A stretch of DNA of 64,000 bases from JAQCEJ01 sp040881995 (GCA_040881995.1 JBBECD010000203.1:9805-73804); one strand, 5' to 3'; shown: positions 15,303-24,855, numbered from the stretch's first letter. The notes: generated by a model from the letters alone, not told the origin. Program-made: numbers and translations.

Positions 15303-17534
15303 ATGTCGCTGCGAACTCAACTCTACTGGGTCCTGAAAACCTACACCGAAAATCGGGGAACGCATTGGATTCGTGATTATCGCTTTCTACTCCCGATGTT
15401 TTTTTTCTCATCGTGGATCTCCATATTGCCTGGATTGGATCGATCGTTTCCTCTAGTCCCGGCTATCGGGCACAATTGGCCGTCGGCTTCGACGCTTGTC
15501 TCCGGCGGAGAATTGCGGGTCACCAATGAGACACCGATCGGTTGGGCAGACCGACTTCGGGGATTCATCGACGGTGACAACGAAACGCGACTCTCTGGTG
15601 TGACATTCGACGCGACGTTTGCCATAACGTTCCGCGATGCATGGAATCGCGACGATTTATTCGCCGGCGTGCCGAAATTGCGCGGCGTGCGTTTCAACGG
15701 GGTGATGAACGTGTCGCATGTTGTGGCTCAATTCGCAACGCTACCGCAGTTGGAATTTGTGGAGATTGTCGGTGCGAAACTCTCGGCTGCCGACGTCGCC
15801 CTGCTGGCGTCAATCCCGAATTTGCAGTATCTGCGATTAGAAAGCTGCCAGTGGGAGAATTCGCTACGTGAACTGGAACAGACACCGCGTCTGCGAAGAT
15901 TGATCATTGTGACTGCGTCCGAGCGAACGGCACAAATTGTGACCGCGGATGTTGACCCGACCCAACATTTTCGCGTGCCGCATTTGCCGCAGCTCGAAGT
16001 GCTGGCGGTCGACGGTCTTGCCGTTGCATTAGTTGATGGTGAAAACCGCCGCTGGCCGACCGATGCCGATCTCGCGAGCATCGGCGCGTTGCCGAAGTTG
16101 CGACGACTGTACGTCCGCGACGACGCTCACAGTGCAAAGCCGATGCGTGAGATCGAACGTGCTCTGCCGCATGTTCTCGTGCTGCCAATTTATACCCCCG
16201 GCGGTAACCTGTTGTTTATGTCGTTGTTCTTTCACGGAATCGTGATCATGCTGCTGGCAACACAAATTAATGCCCAGTCCGTGACGACGTTAAGCCCCGT
16301 GGTGCCGCGATTTTGGCCGTCGCACCAGATTGTATTCATCGGCCTGGCGCTGGCCCTCGCGCTCCATCAGACATTGCAGTTATGGGTGGCGAACGTCGCA
16401 TTCATGACGGCGATGGGCATGAGTTTATCGTATTACACCGTCTGGGCGATTACTGCTTTCGCGACGTCACGTCGCCCGATTGTTGCGGCACAAACGACGC
16501 GGGAAACGATCATCGAGTGGCTGTTGAAAAGTGTCTCGCTGCTGATGATAATTGGGTTTGCCATTTTAGTTATGACGAAAGAAACGTTGTTCCAACTCAA
16601 CGAGATGCAGATCTTTCTGATAGGAAAAAATCCGCAAGCATCACTGTTGCTGTTGGGAGCAGGACTCGCAGGATTGATCGCCCTCGCTACGATGTTGCCG
16701 TCTCGATTCCGAATGCATTATGAGAACTACGACACACTGCCGCCGATGACGTTCACCTATCGGTCGCAAGTCGAATGGGCGCAGATGGTGCAAGAGAAAC
16801 GCAAACGAAAGCTCTGGGGAGCGGGGCGGTTTGCGGACCTGACGCCGGGTTGTGTTTTCAATAACGCGTGGAAGCGTTCGCAGTTGTTACGTGACGGCAA
16901 CAAGATGACGATGTGGCGCTGGTTGGGACACGGGTTGCTGTCGTTGTGGATAGTGATACCGGTATGGATATTGCCCGCGTTCCTGCGAAATGATGCATCC
17001 AGTGGTTTGAGTGTCGAAATGATATGGCTGTTTGTCTGGTTCATTGCCGTGTTTCCCACCATCGGACTCATGACTCAGTGGGAAGAACGTCGGCGTGCGA
17101 TGGGACTCGAATTGCTGCGGCCCGTTCCCCGACTTCAGATTCGTCAAGACATTCTCTGGGCCGTGCTGCGAGATTCAGCAGTTCTCTGTGGTTTTCAAGT
17201 GTCGGCGATCGTCGCTTATTGTTACCTGAATCCGCAGACGGCGTATGTCTCGGTGCCGCTTCTCCTGGTTCTGGTCGTCTCGTGGTGTCTTCTTCCCGTG
17301 TATGTGATGATCCTGATCACGACTTCTCGCGATGAAAATCTGTTCGATACTCGCCTCTTCATTGTGATCAGTATCGTTGTATGTCACGGCATCTTGATCT
17401 TTTCGCAATCGCCGAATAAAGGTGAAGTGTCGCCGATCACCGAATGGATCGTGGCAACTTTTGCGTTCCTTTTCTTGTTCGCCTATATCCAACGGGCGTA
17501 TCAGCGCTGGAAGAATCTCGAATGGGACGTGTGA
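15303..17534 (+). CDS. ABC permease-like membrane protein with LRR-like ectodomain (paralogue 2)
   Basis: 743 residues from the ATG at 15303 (MSLRTQLYWVLKTY), which aligns with the paralogues; the frame is open upstream but overlaps the previous gene. TM1 is about 25-45, the ectodomain about 46-298 and TM2 starts near 301 (LLFMSLFFHGIVIMLL). Leucine-patterned units include QLEFVEIVGAKLS, NLQYLRLESCQ, RLRRLIIVTAS, QLEVLAVDGLA and KLRRLYVRDDA. Shared permease motifs are PRFWPSHQ, FADLTPGCVFNN, QWEERRRAMGLELLRPV and the ending RWKNLEWDV. It lies 26 nt after paralogue 1 and is similar along its length but clearly diverged, so this is an old duplication. Confidence 0.75.
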   Translation: MSLRTQLYWVLKTYTENRGTHWIRDYRFLLPMFFFSSWISILPGLDRSFPLVPAIGHNWPSASTLVSGGELRVTNETPIGWADRLRGFIDGDNETRLSGVTFDATFAITFRDAWNRDDLFAGVPKLRGVRFNGVMNVSHVVAQFATLPQLEFVEIVGAKLSAADVALLASIPNLQYLRLESCQWENSLRELEQTPRLRRLIIVTASERTAQIVTADVDPTQHFRVPHLPQLEVLAVDGLAVALVDGENRRWPTDADLASIGALPKLRRLYVRDDAHSAKPMREIERALPHVLVLPIYTPGGNLLFMSLFFHGIVIMLLATQINAQSVTTLSPVVPRFWPSHQIVFIGLALALALHQTLQLWVANVAFMTAMGMSLSYYTVWAITAFATSRRPIVAAQTTRETIIEWLLKSVSLLMIIGFAILVMTKETLFQLNEMQIFLIGKNPQASLLLLGAGLAGLIALATMLPSRFRMHYENYDTLPPMTFTYRSQVEWAQMVQEKRKRKLWGAGRFADLTPGCVFNNAWKRSQLLRDGNKMTMWRWLGHGLLSLWIVIPVWILPAFLRNDASSGLSVEMIWLFVWFIAVFPTIGLMTQWEERRRAMGLELLRPVPRLQIRQDILWAVLRDSAVLCGFQVSAIVAYCYLNPQTAYVSVPLLLVLVVSWCLLPVYVMILITTSRDENLFDTRLFIVISIVVCHGILIFSQSPNKGEVSPITEWIVATFAFLFLFAYIQRAYQRWKNLEWDV

Positions 17535-17575
17535 GTCCGCGATTAACTCGGTGATCGGCTTTTAGGGCAGCAACT

Positions 17576-19012
17576 ATGGGAAACCAACTCTACTGGGTCA
17601 TCAAATCCTACACCACGCGTAAAACGTTGTGGTTTTTCTTTGGCTATTATGTGCTGGCGACCATTGGATTCGGCGCATTTTTTTCGGAAGCGATTCCGTC
17701 CCTGGCGTTTATCTTGCTTCTACAGGCACAACTCGGACTCATCGCCGGCCTATGGTTACAGTTTCGCGCGCAGACCGTGACGACCGTCGGCACAGTCGCA
17801 CCGCGGTTTTGGTTGCCGCATCAGATCGTGTTGGCAGCGATGATCTTCTTTATGTGGGGTATCCAGTCGCTGACGATGTTCGCCATGCGAGCCGACTTGC
17901 TCGCCGCGGCGGCCGTCTGCGGTCTCTTATTCATTCCGTGGGCGACGATGCAACTGACTCACGATCGGGTGCTGGCCGGAGATCCCGCGGCGGACAAATT
18001 CAGAGCGACGGCTGTATTGGTCTTGATGGCATACGGAATACTCTTCTTTGCGGTTGCGATGTCGCTTTCGGACCAATTCATCGACCGATTTTTCGCGGGG
18101 GCCTATCCGCAACTCGCCTGGGTGCTTTTCGGTGCCGGTGTTGTCAGTGTGGCGCTGATTGTCCGGGGAATGCCGATGCGGCATCGCGTTCTCAACGAAT
18201 CGTCGAACCCACTGCGCTCCTGCGAAGTGAGCTGGGGGCAATGGATCGAGTGGAGTCAGCGGAATCAGCAGCATCAACATTCGACAAAGCTGCAAGAAAA
18301 AATCCATCGGCTGTTCGCGAACGTCACGCCCGGTTGTGCCCGTCACGGCAACCGACAACGCGCCATGCACTTGAAAAAAGCGAATGACATGACCGGAAGG
18401 AATCTGCTCATTTTTTGTGTGATGTTGAGCGTCGGGATTTGGTTCGTGCAAGCTCTGATGTCGCTGGCCCTCAACGGAGATTTGTCCAGATTGTTCGACG
18501 GCCACCATGAGTCGATATTACTTATGCCGCTCATGGCGCCGTCACTCATTCTCCTCCAGCAATGGGATCTGCGGCGTCGCACGTTCGTCATAGAATTGAT
18601 GCGGCCCGTCGCGCGCAGAGAGTTGTTCCGCAATCTCTTCGAAGCCATTGCTGGGGATACCGCGATTATCGCCGCCGTGCATACGATGCACATCATCGTC
18701 TACGCGGCGATCACCGGGCAGAGTATGCAATGGTCGGTACCCGTTGTCATCCTGATGTTGGCCGGCTATGGCCTGATCGCGACAACCGCTCTGACGTTGC
18801 TGACGTACTCGCAGAATCGGCGCGGCACCATCGTCGTCATTAGCTCGATTGTGGTGCTGCTTGTGGTCGAGATCGTATCGATCGATGCCCTTTTTTCGTC
18901 GAAAGTAGGGAGCCCTGCGATTGAGCTGTTCGCTGTGGCAGCGGTGGTTCTGCTGTTCGCGTTTGCCTTCACAGCGAGAAAGCGCTGGCGAAATCTCGAA
19001 TGGGACGCGTGA
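17576..19012 (+). CDS. ABC permease-like membrane protein without the ectodomain (paralogue 3)
   Basis: 478 residues. It begins GNQLYWVIKSY like the paralogues, but TM1 (about 17-37) is followed after a few residues by TM2 (about 43-62); the 250-residue LRR-like domain is absent. The remaining helices and motifs align: APRFWLPHQ, FANVTPGCARHG, QWDLRRRTFVIELMRPV and the C-terminal RWRNLEWDA. It therefore defines the core permease fold of the set. It starts 41 nt after paralogue 2 and ends the operon. One ATPase with three non-identical membrane subunits suggests heteromeric assembly, with this protein as the non-sensing partner. That is inference. Confidence 0.75.
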   Translation: MGNQLYWVIKSYTTRKTLWFFFGYYVLATIGFGAFFSEAIPSLAFILLLQAQLGLIAGLWLQFRAQTVTTVGTVAPRFWLPHQIVLAAMIFFMWGIQSLTMFAMRADLLAAAAVCGLLFIPWATMQLTHDRVLAGDPAADKFRATAVLVLMAYGILFFAVAMSLSDQFIDRFFAGAYPQLAWVLFGAGVVSVALIVRGMPMRHRVLNESSNPLRSCEVSWGQWIEWSQRNQQHQHSTKLQEKIHRLFANVTPGCARHGNRQRAMHLKKANDMTGRNLLIFCVMLSVGIWFVQALMSLALNGDLSRLFDGHHESILLMPLMAPSLILLQQWDLRRRTFVIELMRPVARRELFRNLFEAIAGDTAIIAAVHTMHIIVYAAITGQSMQWSVPVVILMLAGYGLIATTALTLLTYSQNRRGTIVVISSIVVLLVVEIVSIDALFSSKVGSPAIELFAVAAVVLLFAFAFTARKRWRNLEWDA

Positions 19013-19219
19013 CCGGCCCCGCGCTCGCGACTTTGGGAACGGGATATGTTACGATGGATCGCGCCGCGACAGACCGCTCGGGTCTGTGCTCTCTGTTTAA
19101 CGCGGGGCAAACTCTCCGCAAGCGGGCTCGTTGACGGGAATCCGCGTACATTTTGTTTTAGCATAGGGAAGAATTCGGATTCGACCCATAATATCAAGTG
19201 ATCTGAAAGGCTCGATGAC

Positions 19220-19624
19220 ATGACCAATCGATTGTTACTATGGAATCTTACCGCCGTTTGCGCGATGTGTTTTACCGTCTGTTCTTTTGCTGCCGAACCG
19301 ACGAACGACTCGCTGGCAACCGTCAAGAAAAACGTGGCGGCGAAGAAAGCCGTGCTGGTCGATGTTCGCGAGAAGTCTGAGTGGGACTCGGGCCACATCG
19401 CCGGGGCAGTGTTTGTGCCCCTCAGCGAATTGGAAAATGGAACGACCGCGGCCAAACTCGCCAAACGCCTTCCGAAAAAGCAGATCATTTACACGCACTG
19501 CGTCGCGGGAATTCGCTCGTGTACCGCCGCCGATGTCTTGCGAAAATTCGGTTATGAAGTGCGGCCACTGAAGCCGGGCTACGATGACCTGATCGACGCA
19601 GGATTTCCGGAGTCGGATGAGTGA
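19220..19624 (+). CDS. Exported single-domain rhodanese-like protein
   Basis: 134 residues. The N-terminal signal peptide ends near CSFAAEP (residue 25). The domain has VLVDVREKSEWDSGHIAGAVFVP, and the active-site loop HCVAGIR has catalytic Cys94, so sulfurtransferase activity is possible. Export places it in the periplasm. Its neighbours downstream are a DsbB-like protein and a desaturase, suggesting a small redox or sulfur-linked cluster. An alternative role is binding of a sulfur relay partner. The upstream gap (19013-19219) holds no recognised site. Confidence 0.88.
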   Translation: MTNRLLLWNLTAVCAMCFTVCSFAAEPTNDSLATVKKNVAAKKAVLVDVREKSEWDSGHIAGAVFVPLSELENGTTAAKLAKRLPKKQIIYTHCVAGIRSCTAADVLRKFGYEVRPLKPGYDDLIDAGFPESDE

Positions 19625-19690
19625 GTCGTTACAAACGTCTCCCCTGCCATCTGGGCCGCTGGTGTTCGTGTTCTGACAGGAGAAACGGAG

Positions 19691-20284
19691 ATGACCGATA
19701 GGGGACAGACCGCCGAACAGGCAGGGCCGTTCGGTTCCACGGCTTTGTGGAATTTTATCGCCCTGGTTCTGGCGCTGGCGGGGGCGGGCGGCAGCGTGTA
19801 TTTGAGTCTGGGGCTCGGTCTCAAGGCGTGTCCGCTCTGCTTTTATCAGCGATCCTTCGTCATCGCCGTTGGTCTCGTCGTAGCGATGCTGCTCTGGCTG
19901 GACGGCCTTCGCTCCGCCCGTGCGGGCCTCGCCGCGCTGCCGCTTGCCACGAGTGGACTCGGTGTGGCAGCGTTCCACTTCTTTCTGATACAGACGGGAA
20001 AACTGGAGTGCCCGCCGGCGTTGTTCGGCTGGGGAGACGGTCCGCTACAGAGTCTGGCCATCTTCGCGGGGCTGACGATCGTCTGCCTGGCCGGTGCGTG
20101 GCCGTCACGCCGTTCGCTGCCGCGCGGAGGGCTGCCAGCCATCGTGGCGGCGCTGCTCGTCGGTGCGGCGTCGGCCTGGGCGTGCGTGGCCAGCGCGCCG
20201 CCGCTTCCGCCAGCGCCGGCACAGCCGTACGATCCCGTCAAGCAGTCCTTCGATATGTGCCGCCCCCCCTTTCAAGGACAATGA
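19691..20284 (+). CDS. DsbB-like disulfide bond formation membrane protein
   Basis: 197 residues with about four TM helices plus a C-terminal hydrophobic segment. The first periplasmic motif ACPLCFYQR (Cys47, Cys50) is the DsbB/BdbC CXXC signature that passes electrons to quinone. The second pair is not canonical: only Cys107 (KLECPPALFG) is in the expected loop, and further Cys residues lie in WACVAS and the C-terminal DMCRPPF. It presumably re-oxidises a thioredoxin-like partner; no dsbA is nearby. It lies 66 nt after the rhodanese gene. Confidence 0.78.
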   Translation: MTDRGQTAEQAGPFGSTALWNFIALVLALAGAGGSVYLSLGLGLKACPLCFYQRSFVIAVGLVVAMLLWLDGLRSARAGLAALPLATSGLGVAAFHFFLIQTGKLECPPALFGWGDGPLQSLAIFAGLTIVCLAGAWPSRRSLPRGGLPAIVAALLVGAASAWACVASAPPLPPAPAQPYDPVKQSFDMCRPPFQGQ

Positions 20285-20290
20285 AACGCG

Positions 20291-21151
20291 GTGTCCGAAC
20301 AGGTTGAAATCGCCGTGCGCCTCGGATGTTTCGGGGGCGTTCTGCTCGTCATGACGCTCTGGGAGATGTTGGCCCCCCGCCGCGCGCTTACGGTCCGCAA
20401 AGCGCCCCGCTGGGCCAGCAACCTTGGACTCGTGGTCTTGAACATTGTGCTGGCCCGACTGATCGTTCCCATCACGGCGGTGGCCGCGTCCGTTGTTGCT
20501 CAGTCGCGGGGCTGGGGGCTGCTGCACCAGGTCGACTGGCCGATCTGGATGGAGGCTGTGCTCGCCGTGCTGGCGTTCGATCTGGCGATTTACCTGCAGC
20601 ACGTGATGTTTCATGCCGTGCCGATGTTTTGGCGGTTGCATATGGTGCACCACGCGGACCTCGATTTCGACGTCACCACCGGCCTGCGGTTTCACACCGT
20701 CGAGATTCTGCTGTCGGCGCTGATCAAGCTCGGCGTCGTCGTCGTCGTCGGACCCCCTGCGGTCGCCGTCGTCATCTTCGAAGTGCTGCTGAATGCGACC
20801 AGCATGTTCAATCACAGCAACGTCCGCATGCCGGCCGGCGTCGACCGAATCCTGCGCTGGTTCGTTGTCACCCCCGACATGCACCGCGTGCATCATTCGG
20901 TGATCCGCCGCGAGACGAACAGCAACTTCGGTTTCAATCTGCCCTGGTGGGACTTCTTGCTCGGCACCTATCGCGCCCAGCCGCAGGAAGGTCACACCGG
21001 AATGACGATCGGCATCACGCACCTCCGCAATGAATGTGACGTCGATCGGCTGCACCACATGCTGGCCCTGCCATTCGTTCGCCAGCTCGGAGACTACGCG
21101 ATCAACGACGGCGACAAAGGCCATGACGACATCGACGTCGTCCCTCGCTGA
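20291..21151 (+). CDS. Sterol desaturase / fatty acid hydroxylase superfamily protein
   Basis: 286 residues from a GTG start at 20291, only 6 nt after the DsbB-like stop. It has hydrophobic helices at the N-terminus and centre. The three histidine clusters of the di-iron membrane hydroxylases are present: HVMFH (104-108), HMVHH (117-121) and MHRVHH (197-202), with additional FNHSN and RFH. Family members hydroxylate or desaturate sterols, carotenoids or fatty acids at the membrane with O2. The substrate here is not known. Confidence 0.88.
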   Translation: MSEQVEIAVRLGCFGGVLLVMTLWEMLAPRRALTVRKAPRWASNLGLVVLNIVLARLIVPITAVAASVVAQSRGWGLLHQVDWPIWMEAVLAVLAFDLAIYLQHVMFHAVPMFWRLHMVHHADLDFDVTTGLRFHTVEILLSALIKLGVVVVVGPPAVAVVIFEVLLNATSMFNHSNVRMPAGVDRILRWFVVTPDMHRVHHSVIRRETNSNFGFNLPWWDFLLGTYRAQPQEGHTGMTIGITHLRNECDVDRLHHMLALPFVRQLGDYAINDGDKGHDDIDVVPR

Positions 21152-21251
21152 CTCACGACTTTTCGAGCCGGATATGTTACGGTATGGCATGTCTCAATGG
21201 ACTGATCGTCACGTTGTTCGCATCCCCGCGTTCTTTTATTCGAGGACTGCC

Positions 21252-23402
21252 ATGCGTACTCTGTTTCAATCTTCGTTGTCCTGTGTCGTCATGATGATGT
21301 GTGCCGCGCTTGCCGCAGGGGAACCTGTCGACGGGAATCCGCGGACGGTGTATTTCAGCACCGGGGATAATCAGGATCTCATCACCTTTCCTCCGGTCGA
21401 TTCGGCCGCAACGATCGAGGCGGCGTTTACGGCGTGCCGCGAGAATTTTCATGCGAACCGCATCTGGTGGCGCGGGGGGCAGGACGAAATCTGGGGCGAG
21501 GAATTTGTGATCCGTCCCGAAAATCGCCTCTTCGCCCGGCTCTGGGACTGGTGGCGTGATTTGCAGTACCGCGTGGTGAAAACGAACCGCATCGCCGTCG
21601 CTGAGGCGAAGAAGCAGGGGATGGAAATCTGGCTGACGTACGGCCTGTTCGACAACGGCTCGCAGGCCGATGCAGGTTACGTCGATTTTCCGTACGCGAT
21701 CGAAGATAAACTGCGCATCGAACATCCCGAGTGGGCGCCGGTGAATAAATGGAGAACCTGGCGACAAGGAGGGCCGATCGAATTCGCCTATCCCGCAGCG
21801 CGGCAGCGCATGGCCGATTATCTCACGAAATACGTCGTCGACGGCGGCTACGACGGGATTGCGTTTCTCACGTACGCCGAGAATTTCTCGCAGCGCTACG
21901 AGGACGAATTCGGTTACAGCGAGCCGATCGTCGAGGAGTTTCGCCAGAAGTACGGCGTGGACATTCGCCGCGAGGAATTCGATCTCGACGCCTGGCGACG
22001 GATGCGAGGCGCACATGTCGAAGCGTTTCTACGGCTGCTGAAAATGCAGTTGAACGCTCACGGCAAGAAGGTCGCGATCTGCGTGCATGGGGACGAGCCG
22101 AACCGTCCCATGGCCTGGAACGTCGACGGCGGCGTGCGCACGGCGGGGAACATGGTCTGGTCGATCGATGAATGGCTCGATGGCTCGGTCGTCGATGAGA
22201 TCTGTCTGTTCAGCCCGAAAGAATCCACGCTCTTGCATTCGCTCGACAAGAAAATTAAAGAGCAAAACTCGCAAGTGGTGCTGTCGTCGTTCCGCACGCG
22301 CGGGGAGATGCCGAAAGGTTTGCCGCGGGTTATGTTTCTGGGCCGCGAACTCGAAAGTGGTTACGATTCGGAAGCGTGGATCGACTGGCCCGACGAAACG
22401 CCGCACGCCGAGCCGATTGAAAGTCTCGATAGCGACGACGTCTTCGCGCGTCGCCGTCTGTTGACGCTGGCCCTCAAGAAGAAGGTGAAACTCACGCCGG
22501 AGCAATACGAGGCCGCGGTGAACGATCCCGACGTTTACGTCCGCCGCACGGCGTTACGGGCGATCGCAGCGAACAAAGTCGGCGAAACGCATGAAGCCGT
22601 CGTCGCGGCATTGCAGGACTCTGAAAATTCAGTCTGCTGTCTGGCCGCGGTGGCATTGGGAGAAATTCCCGCGGAAGACAAGGTCGCCACGCTGCTCGAT
22701 GCCGCGTTTGCGCCGGAGAGCACGTTTCAATTTCATTATCGCACGGTTCCCGAAGTGTTGACGGCGCTCAACGCGGCGGGGGAATTGACGGCGAAGGACA
22801 AACAACTTCTCGTCGCGCGATTGACCGACGACGAGTCGTTGACGCGCGAATTGGCGTTGTATTATTTCGTCCGGTTCGGTGCACCGGCCGATGCCGGCGT
22901 GCTGGCGAAACTACTGCAAATCGCGCGGCAGGATGAAAATCCCTACGCGCGGGAAATGGCGATGGTCAATCTGCAAAGCAGCTTCGGCGCCACCGTCGAG
23001 GTGTCGCAGGCGCTGCGCGAGGTGATGGAGCACGATACCGATCACGCCGTGCAGGTGCGGGCGGCGGTGTCGTACACCGCGATGCATGCCCGGCTGGAGG
23101 ATGACGATCCGGCCCGGGCCGAGGCGCTTGCGCTGGCGATCGGTTTTTTCAAACAATACGGCGACGATGGTGAGCGAACCGACCGAGGATGGGGCTGGCG
23201 CATTCTGGGGAATGCGATTCTGCTTTTCGGTCCCGCCGGGAAATCGGCCCTCGAAGAGGTGATGTCCCACGTCGACGACCGCGCGCTCTCGGAGCGGGCC
23301 TGGAAGATTTTATATCTGAAGCAGGGGGACCAATTTTATCACATCACGCCCGAAGAAGACGCCGCCGCGCATGAGAAACATCCGTGGTTGAAGCCACGAT
23401 AG
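21252..23402 (+). CDS. Exported TIM-barrel (GH10-like) protein with C-terminal HEAT repeats
   Basis: 716 residues from the ATG at 21252, with GAGG 7-9 nt upstream and a signal peptide ending near ALAAGEP; upstream in-frame starts lie inside the previous gene. The N-terminal half (about 25-390) resembles glycosyl-hydrolase-like TIM barrels of planctomycetes: TCRENFHANRIWWRGGQDEIW, YDGIAFLTYAENFSQRY, and EICLFSPKESTLLHSLDKKI. The C-terminal half (about 410-690) is a run of helical HEAT-type repeats such as DPDVYVRRTALRAIAANK and DSENSVCCLAAVALGEIPAEDK. It may act on or bind a polysaccharide. The enzymatic function is not established. It precedes the ceramidase-type gene by 16 nt. Confidence 0.75.
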   Translation: MRTLFQSSLSCVVMMMCAALAAGEPVDGNPRTVYFSTGDNQDLITFPPVDSAATIEAAFTACRENFHANRIWWRGGQDEIWGEEFVIRPENRLFARLWDWWRDLQYRVVKTNRIAVAEAKKQGMEIWLTYGLFDNGSQADAGYVDFPYAIEDKLRIEHPEWAPVNKWRTWRQGGPIEFAYPAARQRMADYLTKYVVDGGYDGIAFLTYAENFSQRYEDEFGYSEPIVEEFRQKYGVDIRREEFDLDAWRRMRGAHVEAFLRLLKMQLNAHGKKVAICVHGDEPNRPMAWNVDGGVRTAGNMVWSIDEWLDGSVVDEICLFSPKESTLLHSLDKKIKEQNSQVVLSSFRTRGEMPKGLPRVMFLGRELESGYDSEAWIDWPDETPHAEPIESLDSDDVFARRRLLTLALKKKVKLTPEQYEAAVNDPDVYVRRTALRAIAANKVGETHEAVVAALQDSENSVCCLAAVALGEIPAEDKVATLLDAAFAPESTFQFHYRTVPEVLTALNAAGELTAKDKQLLVARLTDDESLTRELALYYFVRFGAPADAGVLAKLLQIARQDENPYAREMAMVNLQSSFGATVEVSQALREVMEHDTDHAVQVRAAVSYTAMHARLEDDDPARAEALALAIGFFKQYGDDGERTDRGWGWRILGNAILLFGPAGKSALEEVMSHVDDRALSERAWKILYLKQGDQFYHITPEEDAAAHEKHPWLKPR

Positions 23403-23418
23403 AAGGGCCGAAACCGTC

Positions 23419-24855
23419 ATGAATCCAACGACACCGTCGAAGATTCTCCAGGCCGGCGTCGGGCGCGTCTGCATCACGCCCCCCGTCGGGATTCGCTTGA
23501 TGGGATACACCGTGCAGGAGTGCGTGTCCGACTCCGTCGAGCGCGACCTGACGGCGACGGCTCTCGTGCTCAGCGACGGAAAAATTAAAGTCGTGCTGCT
23601 CGCGTGCGATCTGCTGTTCATTCAATCGCCGCATGTCGAACGGATCCGTCAGCGCGTCGGCGATGAGCTGCACATCCCCGCCGATAACGTGCTCATCAAT
23701 ACCAGTCACACGCACCTGGGGCCGATGTTTCCCGGCTGGCAGGCGGACACGCCTGCACAACAGCGGATTCAAGAACGCTATCTCGCCGTACTCGAAGAAT
23801 CGCTCACCGGCGTGGCGATGATGGCGGACAAACGCCTGCAGCCCGCGCGGATCGGCGCGGGTAAGGGTCATGCCCCCATCGGCATCAATCGCCGCGAACG
23901 CTTGCCCGATGGGCGGGTCGTCATCGGCGAGAATCCCGAAGGCCCGGTCGATCACGACGTCGGCGTGATTCGCATTGATGATCTCGCGGGACGACCGATC
24001 GCGACGATCATGATCGCCGCCGCGCATACGATTGTGCTCGGCCCGAAGACGTCGCAACTCTCGCCCGATTATGTGGGACCGGCTCGTGAAATCGTCGAAC
24101 GGGCCACCGGGGCGGCCTCGCTGTTCTTTCAGGGAGCGGCGGGGAATGTCAGCCCGCGCTGCGGCATCGGCAGCGGCGGACCCGAGCAATTCGACGATCT
24201 TCACCGTATCGGCGCCATGCTCGGCGGCGAGACGCTGAAGGTTTGGTCGCAGATTCGCACGCACAATCGACACGGCCCCAGGCGGATCGTGCAATCGGTG
24301 GCCGCGATTTCCACGTGGGATTACGAACCTCTGCCGGAAAACATGCTCGGCCATTTTTCGGTCGGCGCGCGGCGAATCACGCTGCCGATGGCTTCGCTGC
24401 CCGAACGAAAAACCGCTGAAGAGGGGCTGGCCCATTGGCGCGAGCGAATGCAGCAAGCGAAAGCGGATGGACGCATCGGACCAATCCACGTGGCACAACG
24501 GCTGGTGCATTGGGCGGAGCTAGTGCTCAAGACGATCGATGAGGGCAAGCCGGTGACGCGCGATCTGGTCTGCTGGGGGCTGCGCGTCAACGACGTCGGC
24601 ATCGTCGCGGTCAACGGCGAACCGTTCGCTGAACTCGCCCTCGAAGTCAAACGCCGTTCGCCGCTGGCTCACACGTATTTTCTCGGTTACAGCAACGGCT
24701 GCCTCGGTTATTTTCCTACGCCCCAAGCGTTCGACGAAGGGGGAATGGAAGTCAACGAATCGTATCAGAACTATATGCTCCCGGCTCAATTCACCCGCGC
24801 ATGGGGCCCGGCGGTCGTCGAGAATTCGCTGTCGCTGCTCAAGGAATTGAACTGA
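23419..24855 (+). CDS. Neutral/alkaline ceramidase N-terminal-domain protein
   Basis: 478 residues, the length of the N-terminal domain only. It opens KILQAGVGRVCITPPVGIRLMGY, the family start (a DITP-like element). NTSHTHLGP (94-102) supplies zinc-ligand His residues, and FFQGAAGNVSPR is another conserved block. No signal peptide is seen and the C-terminal beta domain of true ceramidases is missing, so the substrate is probably not ceramide. In planctomycetes such proteins are numerous and unassigned; hydrolysis of an amide or ester bond is the safest guess. It is co-directional with the GH-like gene before it and the SDR after it. Confidence 0.85.
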   Translation: MNPTTPSKILQAGVGRVCITPPVGIRLMGYTVQECVSDSVERDLTATALVLSDGKIKVVLLACDLLFIQSPHVERIRQRVGDELHIPADNVLINTSHTHLGPMFPGWQADTPAQQRIQERYLAVLEESLTGVAMMADKRLQPARIGAGKGHAPIGINRRERLPDGRVVIGENPEGPVDHDVGVIRIDDLAGRPIATIMIAAAHTIVLGPKTSQLSPDYVGPAREIVERATGAASLFFQGAAGNVSPRCGIGSGGPEQFDDLHRIGAMLGGETLKVWSQIRTHNRHGPRRIVQSVAAISTWDYEPLPENMLGHFSVGARRITLPMASLPERKTAEEGLAHWRERMQQAKADGRIGPIHVAQRLVHWAELVLKTIDEGKPVTRDLVCWGLRVNDVGIVAVNGEPFAELALEVKRRSPLAHTYFLGYSNGCLGYFPTPQAFDEGGMEVNESYQNYMLPAQFTRAWGPAVVENSLSLLKELN

